A stretch of 64,000 nucleotides of DNA from NCBI GenBank assembly GCA_026874595.1, contig CM049314.1:3433318-3497317 (forward strand), in the 5' to 3' direction. The position numbers and the translations under genes were made by a program. The DNA comes from Sipunculus nudus (lineage: Eukaryota > Annelida > Sipuncula > Golfingiida > Sipunculidae). The notes beneath the pieces were generated by a model, which saw nothing but the letters and a program-made list of their open reading frames with translations, had not been told where the DNA came from and ran no database searches. Shown piece by piece: positions 12,174 through 27,300 of the stretch. Positions within the stretch are counted from its first letter, which is position 1. The number at the start of each line of letters is the position of its first letter.

Positions 12174-15100
12174 ACACCCATAAGAAGTAAATAAGTAATT
12201 CATTCCACTGTTGCCCTGGGTGAACCAGGAACCTGGCTGTGTTGAAGACCTTGGCTAGAGGTCTTAGTGTGGCTGATTTTTTTTGGAAAAACTATAAAAT
12301 CACACCTTGATGCTGACTAACCCAAAGCCTTACCAATGACTAAATATGAGGGGTCTTACCTTACATGTGAATCAATGACTGGACTCACCTTGAAGGAGCT
12401 AGTTTTGGTTTCGGCATTTTACTCAGTACGCCTGATATTTCTTCCTTCTCTTTGTAACCTTTCCAGAGTTCATAAAACCCTAGTATATATCTGGTAATTT
12501 CAAGTATCTACAACAATAAATTGAATATTCACATAATTCATATAACACTGTCCCCTTGGATTTTATCCTGCAAATGTGTACAATTTTTGTAACAACAGTT
12601 TACTTAAATATTATCTAACTAATAATCCAAATTTAGCAATAATTTGAATAAAATAAGCAGTTCTCTTATGGTCTGTTTCATCCTAACCAAGACTTGTGTC
12701 TCAATAAGTATACACAGTATAGATAAATGAAGATGGACAGGAAAGTAATGAAGGAAAAATGTGATAATGTTCACACCTTTCCTTAAATTCTAAACATTTA
12801 GCCTTGTGAATGAAATGTTTGGTGTCAGTTGAAATATTCCTCAAAAGCAAATTTATTTTTTATTGTATATTTACATTAAGTGACAACAAAGCTTTACGAG
12901 TAAATAGGATTGCTTGCACTGTTTTACCAAAATCTGCATAATTTGTGAATTTGTGAATTTTTTTTTTACGATTTTGAAAAATCTTTTTTGATACTTTACT
13001 AGGATTTATTTTTATTTCAATCCATTTTTTATCATACCTGCCCTTATCATAGGTCATTTAATTCATCAATTCAACTAATCAGACAGAATCTTACTTGATC
13101 AAGATCCACTGAGAGCTCTGCAAACCACTGCTTTTTATCCCTGTCTTTAATTACACAAGCCATGTGTAGACAACCTGAAAAACAGGGAAGAACACATTGC
13201 TTATAATAATACAATGTGCATATTCATAAGAACAAGGCCTATTGTGAACCTGTGCAAACTTTAGGAGTATGAATTTTTATTTTTAAAATTTAATATTGAT
13301 CCTCTCATGACCTGCATATCTACCTTAGTCATTATGATTTCAGCCAAATGAACGTTTTGGACCTGCACATTTCGGACCAGGACATTTTAAAACTAGGATG
13401 TATCAGTCAGGATATTTTGGATATGTTCTTCTTGCCAGGAAGTGATATTGGGACAGATGAAGGGACAATTTAGCAGCATGGTTTTGGAGAAGAACATTTT
13501 AAAATGTTTTTTTAGCTTTTTCCCTATAAAATCTAAGAACAAGTTCCTCTTTTAGCCTTGGTATTGAGTCACACCTATTCATGCACGCTGGCAATGGAGG
13601 CTCAGCTTTCCCCCAGGTCAAGTTTACCTAATGTGCCACATGTAACCTTACCACTGGCTCTAACAGACTGAAACTTACCACTGGCTCTTACAGACTGAAA
13701 CTTGACCTGTTGGCAAATCTGAAATGGTTAGCAGTCTGCCAAAGTTATTTATAGATACAGAGTGCAACTTGACCTATTGTAAAATCTGACACAGTTGGCA
13801 GGTTTTAGATGTCTAGACGCTGTGTCTAGACACATCGTCTAGACGTCTGGACTGTATCTGGACACCAGGCAGAGCCAGGTCAGTTGCCATGGTGATGTCT
13901 GGACTGCACCTGGATGCACTGATTGACCTCTTTGACTTGACATGTTGAAACTTGCCATGCTGCCAAATCTGTTTTCAAACACTGAAAGCCTTTTTCAATT
14001 GGCTACACTTTTTTTTTAAGCTGTCTTTACTCTATTTATTCTAATAAAACTGACAAAACAATACCATAGAACAATTCTTGTAAAGTTTAAACCAATCAGC
14101 TTAACAGGTTCTTGAAACAAGGGACCCATGGGTCACGGCGCTCAGCTGTTATATATGATGAAAATATGATTTGGGAAAGAGGCACATGCTTGTTTTGTGT
14201 GGTAATAAATATAAGCTTTATTATGAGTTTTTGGTGTTTAGCTTATGTATGATTTTGATAGTATCTTTGGAGACAGGGAAGAGGATTGATTTCATTTATT
14301 TTATTAACAAATGGAGTGCTATTGTCACACAGATTTTGACTTGGCCATATAACTTATTAGCAGCACATATGGTAAAAGAGTTTAACTATTTATTAAATTT
14401 AACAACAAATATTGTGCCAATATAATTTTTATTAAAAAAAATATTAAGAAAATCATATGATTTTTTTTTAAAATTAAATATAACTGAAATGATTATTGAA
14501 ATAATATTATAGAATATATTCATGAATGCATTCATGAATACATTTTGAAAGCATCTGCACTGGTATTCAAATACTTTCATTTTTACCTGAATTCCCATTC
14601 TTATGCAATAAAATTTTTTAATGCAGTACATATTCATATTCGTATTCAAATACATTTGCAAAGCATTCGCACCATGTCTAGTATTTATTCAGTTTTAGCC
14701 AAACAATGATGTTGAGAATCCAGAATATACAAAATTCACAAATTTAAATAATGATCGTAAGTACCTGGTTTTATGGCTTTTATTTATGTTAAAAAAAATA
14801 AATGTAATATATTCACTTTGGACTACTTTCACATCAATCTACACACTAGACACAGTAGGAATCTAGATTAATATTATCAACTGCATCTTTGTCTATCATT
14901 AATTTCCTTCATATGATCCCTAATGATTAGTAATGAATAATTTGATTTATTTTTTTATCATTAAAATTTCACTGAAAAATACCATAGGTGACTGCATGGT
15001 GTTATTTGGAATAACATTGACATTGACATTCTATCCATCCATACAAGATTCTTACATCATCAGTAACAGCAAGTTAATTTTCTGTTACTCATCAACTAAC

Positions 15101-18100
15101 AAATTCCTTTTCTATAAATTTTTCTTTAATTTGTTATAAAAAAACCAATACAAAATTATTAATTTATTGTTTATTGTTATGTTGTTTTTCAAAACAACTA
15201 CTAGATGAGTTGGGTTGGACACCTGGATCAACTGTGGCTGGGCATTAGCTGCCTGGCTGCCCCAGTGTATGCTTCGCTCAAGCATGCATAATCTGATGAA
15301 AGGTCAACAAGGTCAACATACAGGTGACTGAAGAGGGGCTGGATTAAGCCTGGGTCTGACATGGTCTCATAAAAACATTAATAAAAGCTACAATATTTGG
15401 CCAATTTCTTTCAGCTTTCTAAACTACAAAGATGAAATCCTTATGTGTGCATTATATGAAAATTATATCAACGGTGCTCTCAGGAAACAAACGTGCCATG
15501 GCCAAAGTTGGGCAAAATTTAAGGTACTAATTTTATATTTATACTAATAACTTATAAAATTTGAAAAATTCAGAACTAATTTTTGGTATTCAATTGAATC
15601 TTGATTAAATAATGTTACATCCCTGAAAAAAAATCTCTAGCTTCAGCAATCCTCTTGTTAAGGGAGTAAATATATTTCTTGATTTTTTAAAAAGTGCATT
15701 ATGTTTGGGCCCATAACTTAAAACAATTACGCAATACTGACATCATTTCTGGCATGTGCATAGCGAATGTATAGAAAAATATGTATATTATATATGATCA
15801 AAGTCAGATCAGTGGTTTTGATATTAGGCAGTCTTACAGTGGAACAATGGGTTTTTAATGGAAAAATGAAGTTTCTCATTAATATTTCGAAGGAATTAAG
15901 TCTTAGTGATCAAATTCTTGGCATGGTGGGGGATTTTGGAGACATCTAACTGTATGCTAAATTTAAGGAACTTAGAGCTGAAGCTGGGGAGCTGAGCTCG
16001 AGCAAACTGCATATCACTAGCTTGATGTAAACTTGATGTGACATGATGCTTGAAAACTTGAATAAAATCCACAGTTTTTGATCAACTGGTTTCAAATTTT
16101 TGGTGTTAACAGACAAAATGCTAACAAAAACATGCTGTGAAAATTAAATCCACAGTACTTACAGGAAAAAACGTGCCATGGTCAAACTTGGGCAAAATTT
16201 AAGGTACCAATTTTATATTTTTGACAATTAAAAAAAAAATTAACAGATTTTGATCTAATTATTGGTATACAATTACATTTTGATCAATTAAAGTTGTATT
16301 ACTGAAAAAAAGTCCCTACCTTTCACACTTTTGGTCTTAAGTGACCAAATATCTTCCTGATTTTTTTTACAAAGTCCATTATGTTTGGGCCCATAACTTT
16401 TTTAAATTAAATAATACTGACTTAATTTCTGGCATGTACATAGGAACTATATAGAGGAATATTTATGGTAAATATGAAGAAAACCAGATGAGTGGTTTTG
16501 ATATTAGGCAGTCCTGAAGTGTGAAAATAGATTTCTAATAAAAAATTGAGGTTTTTCCTTAATATTTCAAAGGAACGAAGTCCTATTGACCCAATTTTCG
16601 GCATGGTAGGAGATTTTGGGGACATCTAACTGTATGGGGAATTTCAGATTCGTAGGTCCAATGGTGTCCAAACGTGCCAGTCTTACGGACGGACAGCAAG
16701 ACAGACAGACGACGGACAATGGACCACGACTATAGCTCAGATGACTTATAGTCAGCTGAGCTAAAAACAGTGTATAAGCTAGACACATCGTCTAGATGTC
16801 TGGACTGTAACTGGACACCAGGCAGAGCCAGGTCAGTTGTCATGGTGATGTCTGGACTGCACCTGGATGCACTGATTGACCTCTTGACTTGACATGTTGA
16901 AACTTGCCATGCTGCCAAATCTGTTTTCAAACACTGAAAGCCTTTTTCAATTGGCTACACTGCTTTGTTAAAGCTGCCTTTACTCTATTTATTCTAATAA
17001 AACTGACAAAACAATACCATAGAACAATTCTTGTAAAGTTTAAACCAATCAGCTTAACAGGTTCTTAAAAAAAACAGTGTATAATCTAGAAGAGTCTAAA
17101 CTTACATTTTTGCTTGTAAAAAAAAAAAAACAGATCAATGTTCGTGGCACAACCAACACCTCAATTTCAGATATGACTCAGGGGACAAACATTGGCATAA
17201 AATTTGGTGATGACAGCTCCAGTACGCTCTTTACACAGCGCTTTAACCATAGGTCTAGAACCTATATCGTAAGCGCTGTTTGTTATGACCTCATATCCTG
17301 AATTGCTACACCAGAGGGGAGCACTGTATTTTTGTCCAATCAGGTAAGACCTTGTGCTGGAAGACACTGCCAAGCGAGAAATACACGGAGTCAATCATGT
17401 TCATTTTGTTTTGATTGACAGCTCATCGCCACGGTAACCATCTGAACAGGCCACAGGCTCAGAGAGAATTGCCCCAGATGTGGTTTGCTTAGGGCCTTGG
17501 GCACATAGGATGCCTGGCCTGTGAGCTGTAATTCAAACCAAACTTAACAACAAAGGCTGCGTGCACATCTCGCTGGCTTGTTTAAGTTCTGCAGACAACA
17601 GATACATGGCTACGCTAACACAGTCATAATGTCATAATGTCATAATCCAATTGGTCGATGATGCGACAGAGCCCAGCGCAGAAGCAAAATCGACGTCACG
17701 GGGGTTCCCTGCAGATGGTCCCTGAAGGTTCCCGCGGATTATATTTTGACCGACGCCATCTTTTGGGGCCCAGCTTGAGATATCTGGACAGGAACCCTTA
17801 CATTCTGTTTGTTGCATAGCCAGCATTTCCAGGACTTGTCTAGTGTAGATATCGTCCCTCGTCGAGTGTCGCCCACCAGCGACGTGGCCTTCTTGCTGCG
17901 GTTGCTGCTCAGACGGGTTCTGCTGAGAGTTGGCATGGTCGTTGTTTGGCTGGTTGGTTAATCCTATATCAGAATTAGGTTTCATGGTACTCATTGCCTT
18001 TAAAACAAGTTTTCTCTGACCTCTAGATATCTTAGTCTTAACCAAGTCCACGGCCTCTAAAAGTTCTAATGCCTCCAGGGAGGTAAACCCTTCATTTTCA

Positions 18101-21100
18101 AGTAACTGCACAGTTAGGGCGTCAATTTTATGTTTCTGTGCCCATAAGAAGACTTTGGAGTCGCCGGTATCACCCATAATCTCAAAAATATGAACACATG
18201 TTGACTAAAAAGTTCAAATGGCGTGTAACTTTTAACAAGGGACCCATGGGTCACGGCGCTCAGCTGATCGTGATTGGACTATAAATGTTTCTCCACTGTG
18301 ATACTATATCAAGTCTATAAAGCTTATGAATATCATGTACATGTTGGGCTATTATAAAGGAATGTAATGTAATATGTGAGTAAATGATAAATGAAATTAC
18401 CTGACTGATGGATTAATAGAGTCAAATAAAGTGGTTTATTTTTTATTTATTTAGGAGGGGTTGAAAATTGTGATATATTTGAGCAAATATGAATGCAATG
18501 ACAGCAGTAATAAGCAGTATTAGATGATAAGGCTATTTGTTGAAGGATCTAAAGTGTATGGTAGTCTGCAAGCGTTCAATTTGACAGATATGATGTTATG
18601 ATTAACTATGCTGATGAAGTGATTTATGAATATGTGACTGTATGACACAATTTCTCTTTAGTCTTGACAAGGTACATTATTGTGATGCCCACTATGTCTA
18701 CATATTACACAATATTGACATAATTTCTGGCATGTACATAGGTACCTATGGACGAATAGTTATACAAAATATTAAAGTATGAATATATCTGATTCATCTT
18801 GTTCTTGCTTACTGAGGCTGACTTTGGGATGGGGTTCGGAGAAGGGAAAAGTGAGGGCAGCACGAAGGTGGATGTAGAAATATTCTATTGTAATGTTTTT
18901 CATTTATATAAGAATATGAAAAGCTAAGAGGAAAGGGGCCCTCCTACTTGGTAATAGTAAAGTTCTAAATATATGATTGCAAACTAATACTCTGACAAGA
19001 CTGTCATGAAGAAAAACAGTATAAGTTTTGAGATACTGTGTTGCATACGAAAATTTACAGATGGACAGGCAAGTGGACAGAATGGACTAATACCTTTATT
19101 TCACTTTCAAGAGAATAATGCATTTAAGTTTATGTATAATCCTATTTTTTTAAGCAGATCCACTTTTTTCATTAAGAAGTTTTTATCTGTATCATTTTTT
19201 TATTTACAGGTTTATAAATTTTTAATTAAAACAACCTGAAAATATAAGTTAAAATATTAGAATTGTTGCAAAAGTTGCAATCATTATTTATACAGAGTAA
19301 AAAACATTGGGTCATGTTATGCATACACATATATTTTATTATTTTTAAATCATAAATGTTTTAACTGATTTTAAAAGAAAATAATGCCACAACATGGCAT
19401 CTACAAGAATATTCCTTGAATCACTATTAAAAAGTTTTGCATATTGGAGTTTTCAGGACATGCCTAATTTTATTCACCAAAATAAAATAAAAGTAAATTT
19501 GACAAAATAAAACATCTTTTCAAATAAAGTATACACACTGTTGGTTGAATGAGGGACAAACAATATCATTGTGCTAATAACTATCCCAGTTTTAATTAAT
19601 TACTGGAATTAATAGTCAATTTCACACCTGGTGAAGTTTTTACTCTTCTGAAGTAAGGAATTACTTATCTCATGAACATCCAGACTTTCACAGCAATACA
19701 CCACTTTGTGGACACAATTAAATGTACACTTTAATCATTGTAACCCTGGTGGTTCAATACAACATCTAAAATGTAGCATGTCAAAGAATAAAATAAAATA
19801 CAGAAAAATTATAACATTCATCTAGTTTATGCACCAGCTGGGGGGGGGGGGGGATGAGTGCAGGGCCAGGGGAAGCCTGCTAGTAGTGGCCAAGCTGGGC
19901 CAAGGTAAGCTGCCTGGGGTGGGTTACATAATGCAAGTGAAGGCTGTACTACTAGGTGGGCTAGATGTAAACAACACTTGACATGGTGTGTGAAAACATG
20001 AATAAAAGCTATTCATTCCAATCAATTTCTTTTAAAAGTTCAGATTTTAAAAGATTAAATCCTTATGCATATATGCTGGGAAAATTAAATCAACAGTGCC
20101 AAAGTTGGACAAAATTTAAGGTATTGTTTTTTATTTATGCTAATAACTTGAATAATTTGCAAAATTCAGATCTAATTTTGGGTAAACAATTGAATTTTGA
20201 TTAAATATAGTTATATGCCTGAAAAAAGGTCTCTAGGTTCAGCAATTCTCATGTGAGTAAATATATTTCTTGATTTTTTAAAAAATTGCATTATGTTTTG
20301 GCCCATAACTTCAAAATAATACTCAATACTGACCTAATTTTTGGTATGTTCATAGAAAATGTATAAAAGAATGTGAATACTAAATACGATCAAAAACAGA
20401 TCAGTGGTTTTGATATTAGGCAGCCTTGAAGTGTAACAATGGCTTTTTTTTATGGAAAACGGAGTTTTTTTCCTTAATATCTCGAAGGAACAAAGTCCTA
20501 ATGACCCAATTTTCGGTATGGTAGGAGATTTTGGGGACATCTAAAATTATGTCAACAGCCTGGGGAGCATATAGATGTGCACTGAATGACCTACAGTCAT
20601 CAAAGTGGACTGCTTGACAATGTAAGGGAATACAACAAGAGCCTCCAAAAAAATTCAATAACTAGCCTAATTTTGCAGCTTTTATTTTCAAATTTCAGAT
20701 TTTAACAGATTAAATCCTTATGTATACATGGTGTGAAAATTAAATCCACAGTACTTACAGGAAAAAAACGTGCCATGGCCAAAGTTGGGCAAAATTTAAG
20801 GTACCAATTTTATATTTTTGCCAATATTTAAAAAAAAATAACAGATTTTGATCTAATTTTTGGTATACAATTAAATTTTGATTAATTAAAGTTGTATTAC
20901 TAGAAAAAAGTCCCTACCTTTAACACTTTGGGTCTTAAGTGACAAAATATCTTCCTGATTTTTTTACAAAGTGCATAATGTTTGGGCCAATAACTTTTTT
21001 AAATTATATAATACTGACTTAATATCTGGCATGTACATAGGAACTAAATAGAGGAATATTTATGGTAAATATGAAGAAAACCAGATGAGTGGTTTTGATA

Positions 21101-21293
21101 TTAGGCAGTCCTGAAGTGTGAAAATAGATTTCTAAAAAAAATTGAGGTTTTTCCTTAATATCTCAAAGGAACGAAGTCCTATTGACCCAATTTTTGGCAT
21201 GGTAGGAGATTATGGGGACATCTAACTGTATGCCGAAATTCAGATTCGTAGGTCCAACGGTGTGGAAACGTGCCAGTGTTACGGACGGACATC

Positions 21294-21326
<33 letters not shown>

Positions 21327-24300
21327 AGACGGATGGACGACGGACAATGGACCATGACTATAGCTCAGATGACTTATAGTCAGCTGAGCTAAAAATGCAG
21401 CTGCATGCTCCGCCACCGCAAGACAAAGTGAGCTAACAAAGCGCGGTACCCCACCACAATGACTCCGGGATCCTCCAGGTGGGGCCCAAATTACCTATAG
21501 ATACATCATACATTCAAAGAGCTACAGATACTGGTTGAAAACCTGAAAGAAACAATATGCTTCATATTCCTCTTTCATGTTAATATTAATGATTTCTATG
21601 TACATAGTTTATTTCTACATATGATACTATATGAAGGGGAAAGATTGCACCTGAACTGAACTGTTGAATCAGCCAAGGCCGTTCCCAGCCTGCTCTCTCA
21701 ATAACATTTAATTGTTTTTGAGTTTTATTTTGACCAAGTTTAGGAGAAATTTTGAAAGGATAGAGGTCAGATACAAAAAACTTATAGCTATATATTTGTA
21801 GATGCTACTCTGAGTCCAGTGCCCAGTCAAAAGCCCAAATGTCAAGGACACCCCAGCACAGCTCCAGACCACACAGCCAGAGGAAGCAGGGCAGCAGCAA
21901 GTTAACAACCATGACCACATGAAGACAGTTGGGCACCTTCTAGAACCCTTGTCAAACTCTCTGACTGCTGGGGGAAGGGGTGTTTAAGTGACTGGTTGTT
22001 TTTACATGCACAAAAAAATCTGTAGCAAACTGAATTTATGCTCCATACATGTTGAAGTAGAAATGGAATAAGACCATTAAATCTATCTCAGTCCAACACT
22101 ACCCACTAATTCTGCTATGTGTGCATAATAGAAGAATCAGTTCACATAGCACTGGATTTCTCTGTCAACTGACCTCACCACCACAGCCCTTACCCCCTTT
22201 TTACCTAATTATTATAATGAGACCCCAAAATGCTTCACACAGGTTTCCTTGCGACAGCTTTTAACAAGGCAATAATAATGTCACAAAGGTCTATGACGTA
22301 GACGTCACATTGATTGAAGTCATCGACTGAATCGCTGCACTGATGAATATCTTGCAGTCATTGTGAACTGTCTTGCTATATTTTGGATTATTTGTCCCAT
22401 ATGAACTACGTGCCATGCAGGTAAAACATTATTATTCATGCAGTAGATGGGGGAATGGCCCCTGCAACCTTTTGCCTAGAACTTTTTATACTGTCTAATT
22501 TGTTTTTAAAAATATCCAGGAAAACATGCTAACAAGGGTACAGGTACAGACTACACGTGTTCTGTTTGGGAGATGTCTCCCAAATTATGCAGATTATAAT
22601 ATGGTCAGGTGACTCACTGTTTACATTAATATCAGCGATCTGATTGGCTGCAAGGGACAGTTATTCTCATGATTATTCATTAAATGAATATGCTGTTAAG
22701 GTCATATAAAGTTCATGGTGAGGTCATTTTGAGGTGATATTTGGACTGACCTTGACAGGAATGACCTGATCCAATAACCCAGCGTGATCTTAATAGTCAC
22801 TTGACCTGACTCAATGTAAATATAGAAAGAAATGTGACCCACACTTTAGTTGGTTAGGACAAGCCAGACCTTTCTGATGGTAATGGGTGTTAATGATTTT
22901 ATATCAGATCAAATCTGATGTTAATGGTACTGATAAGTCTGATCAAAACCTGCAGATGTGGATAAGTGTAAGTTGTTCAGCTGTAAAGTTACTACATGAA
23001 AAGTCTGGTCACACATGTGTTAAATGATGTAACTCTGAAATGATCTAAAATACACTTACTGAGTGCAATGAGATATGGTGGGTACATGAGTGACACATCT
23101 GTCCTTAAACTGTCATTGACTATTTTCCTGCAAACAGAACACAAGTTATAGAAAATAATCAGTCATTTAAGTCCTTCTAATAAGTCCTTCTAAAAGGACA
23201 TTACAACATATACCTTGAAGTATACCAAATCAAATTTTCTGAGTTACAAGCATTAATTTGACATCCAAACAGATTTCTTTTGATAAATAAAAGTAAAGTA
23301 ATACAAGAACAGAGAGTAAAATGACATTATACATGGTTGGATTTCTTCATCTGTTTTATTATATATGTCATCTTCAGCAGTATTATTAAATCTACAGAGT
23401 TTATTGACTCATGTGCAGTATTATTAAATCTACAGAGTTTATTGACTCATGTGTATTAATTAACTACAAACCCTACAAATGCCTTGAGCACTAGGGTATG
23501 CACAAAAAGGGTACGAGTTTCCAATAGTTCAGACTGTGTGGGTGAAAAGAAGCTGAAACTTTACTTAATAAATGTGCAGAATCTATTAGTAAACCTACAG
23601 GAGGAATTGAAATTTGAGAAGATAATTCTGCTACAAACATAAAGGACTTTCAAGGGCTTCAAAGAAAAGAGTCCTAATTAAAGTACTTTAAAGGCGTTGA
23701 AATTATCGTTTCCAATAAAAGCATTTTCCAGGTTTTCAAGGACATCTCAACTCCCTGTCTCTGTTCTTACCATGAGATACTGAGGAGTTCTTCATCATCC
23801 TGAGCGATGTCTGCAGAGTACTGTAGGAGGGGTCTGTATGGGTGATACAGGATCAGACAACAGTCCTACAGGGAAAAAATAAACAAGTTATAATGGGTGA
23901 GATGCTGAGGAGTTCTTCATCATCCTGGGCAATGTCTGCAGAGTACTGTGGGAGGGGTCTGCACGGGGGATACAGGATCAGACAACAGTCCCACAGGGAA
24001 AACATATGGTAGATGAGATGGAAAAAACAAGTGACCCATAGGTCATGATGCTCAGCTGAATGGGAAGAGATTCGCAAAAGGAAATCATCTGAATGGTAGT
24101 ATATACCCATTCAACTGAAGCATCAAACAGATTAACCAACAGGCCAAGATTGTGTCTGTATTTATATATCTCAAAAAAGAGAAAAAAATGTGTAAAAAAT
24201 ACAGGTGGCTCCACGAGTCTGCAGAAACTAATAAAAAGACTTAATGGTTAATATGCATGCAAAGAATCATGGTGATCTCTGCATTAGTTGTTCAGATACT

Positions 24301-27300
24301 TCAGCTTTTGTATCAAATTTTCCATTATTCTGAGGGATACTTCGGAGTCCTACAGCTTGAAGGATACAGGTAACAGAGACCTAATTTCAGGTTTCCACAG
24401 ACACTTTTCATGGGCCTCCTTGCATGACAAGAATGAAGATTCTAGGTCCAGTTTGTGCCATGTTAACAGATGGCAGCATCCTTAAAGGTCTCAAAAATAG
24501 AGGAAAAATTAAAAATGGGACCCACGGCGCTCAGCTGTTATATATGATAAAAAAATATGATTTTGAAATGAGGCACATGCTGGTTTTGTGTGGAAATAAA
24601 TATAAGCTGTATTATGAGTTGTTGGTGTTTAGCTTATGTATGATTTTGATAGTTTCTTTGGAGACAGGGAAGAGATTGATTTCATTTATTTTATTAACAA
24701 ATGGAGTGCTACTGTCATACAGATTTTGACTTGGCCATATAACTGATAAGCAGCACATATAAGATAAGAGTTTAACTATTTATTAAAATTAAATAACAAA
24801 TATTGTGCCAAATATAATTTCTATAAAAAATAATAAGAAAATCATATGATTTTTTAAATAAAATATAACTGACATGATTGTTAAATTAATATTATAGAAT
24901 GTATTCATAAATGCATTCATGAATACATTTTGAAAGTATTTGCACTGGTATTCAAATACTTTCATTTTTACCTGAATTCCCATTCTTATGCAAGAAATTT
25001 TATAATGGAGCACTGATCATATTCATATTCATATACATTTGCAAAGTATTTGCACCATGTCTGGTATTTATTCAGTTTTAGCCAAACAATGATGTTGATC
25101 ATCCAGAATATAAACAAAGGACCCATGGGTCACGATGCCCAACTTAAGTTTGAAATTTTTGCAAATGCAAAATATGTAAAATATTCTATTGTAATGTTTT
25201 TCATTTATATAAGCATATGAAAAGCTGAGAGGAAAGGGCCCTCCTACTTGGTTATAGTAAAGTTCTCAATATATGATTGCAAACTAATACTCTGACAAGA
25301 CTGTCATGAAGAAAAACAGTAAAAGTTTTGAGATACTGTGATGCATATGAAAAATTTACAGATGGATAGGCAAGTGGACAGAATGGACTAATACCTTTAT
25401 TTCACTTTCAAGGGAATAATGCATTTAAGTTTATATATAAGCCTTTTTTTTAGCATATTCACTTTTTTCATTAATAGTTTTGATCTGATTCATTTTTTTT
25501 TATTTACAAGTGTTATAAATTTGTAATATAAAAACTGAAAATATAAGTTGAAATATTAGAATTCTAAGTTGCAATCATTATATATCCAGATTGTAGCTCA
25601 TATTGGGTCATATTATGCATACACATATATTGTATTATTTTTAAATCAAATGTTTTAACTGAATGTAAAAGAAAATAATGCCACAACATGGCATCTACAA
25701 AATTATTCCTTGAATCCCTATTAAAAAGTTTTGCACATTGGAGTTTTCAGTACATGCTTAATTTTATTCACCAAAATAAAATAAAAAATTCAGTAAATTT
25801 GATAAAATAAAACATCTTTTCAAATAAAGTATACACACTGTTGGTTGAATGAGGGACAAACAATATCATTATGCTAATTACAATCTCAGCTATAATTAAT
25901 TACTTGAATTAATAGTCAATTTCACACCTGGTGAAGTTTTACTCTTCTGAAGTAAAGTATTACTTATCTGATGAACATCCACACTTTCATAGCAATACAT
26001 CACTTTGTGGACACAATTAAATGTGCACTTTAATCATTGTAACCCTGGTGGTACAATACAAAATCTAAAATGTAGCATGTCCAAGAATAAAATAAAATAC
26101 AGAAAATTATAACATTCATCTAGTTTATGCACCAGCTGGGGGTGGGAGTGCAGGGCAGAGGGGAAGCCTGCTAGTAGTGGCCAAGCTGGGCAAAGGCAAG
26201 CTGCCTGCGATGGGTTACATAATGCAAGTGAAGGCTGTACTACTAGGTGGGCCAGATGTAAAAATCACTTGACATGGTGTATGAAAACTTGAATAAAAGC
26301 TACTCTTTTCAAACAATTCCTTTGAAATTTCAGATTTTAAAAGATTAAATCCTTATGTATATATGCTGTGAAAATTAAATCAACAGTGCTTACAGGGGAA
26401 AAACGTGCCACTGCCAAAGTTGGACAAAATTTAAGGTATTGTTTTTTATTAATGCTAATAACTTGAAAAATTTGCAAATTCAGATCTAATTTTGGGTGAA
26501 CAATTGAATCTTGATTAAATAAAGTTATATTCCTGAAAAAAAGTCTCAAGCTTCAGCAATTCTAATGTAAAGTGAGCAAATATATTTCCTGATTTTTATA
26601 AAACTGCATTATATTTGGGCCTACAACTTCAAAATAATACCCAATACTGACCTAATTTTTTGTATGTTCACAGAAAATGTATGGAAGAATATGAATACTA
26701 AATATGATCAAAAACAGATAAGTGGTTTTGATATTAGGCAGCCTTGAAGTGTAACAATGGCTTTTTTATGGAAAACGGAGGTTTTTCCTTAATATCTTAA
26801 ATGAACAAAGTTCTAATGACACAATTTTTGGTATGGTAGGAGATTTTGGGGACATCTAATGGTATGCAGAATTTTGGATTCATAGGTCCAATGGTTTTAA
26901 AACTTGCCCTGTTAACAAACGGACGGCCGGACAGCCGGACGGCCAGACGGACGGACGACGGACAAAGGACCACGACTATAGCTCAGATGACTTATAGTCA
27001 TCTAAAAGTGAATAAAATATAGGTGGCACCACCAGTCTCCAGAAACTTATGAAACATTCCATAATCAGTATCCATGCAAAGAATCATGGTGATCTCTGCA
27101 TTAGTTGTTTAGATACTTCAGCTTTTGTATCAAATTTTTCATTATTCTGAGGGATACTTCGGAGTCCTATAGCTTGAAGGATATGGGAAACAGAGACCTA
27201 ATTTCAGGTTTCCACAGACACTTTTCATGGGCCTCCTTGCATGACAAGAATGAAGATTCTAGGTCCAGTTGTTACAATTTGTACCCTGTTGGCAGATAAC

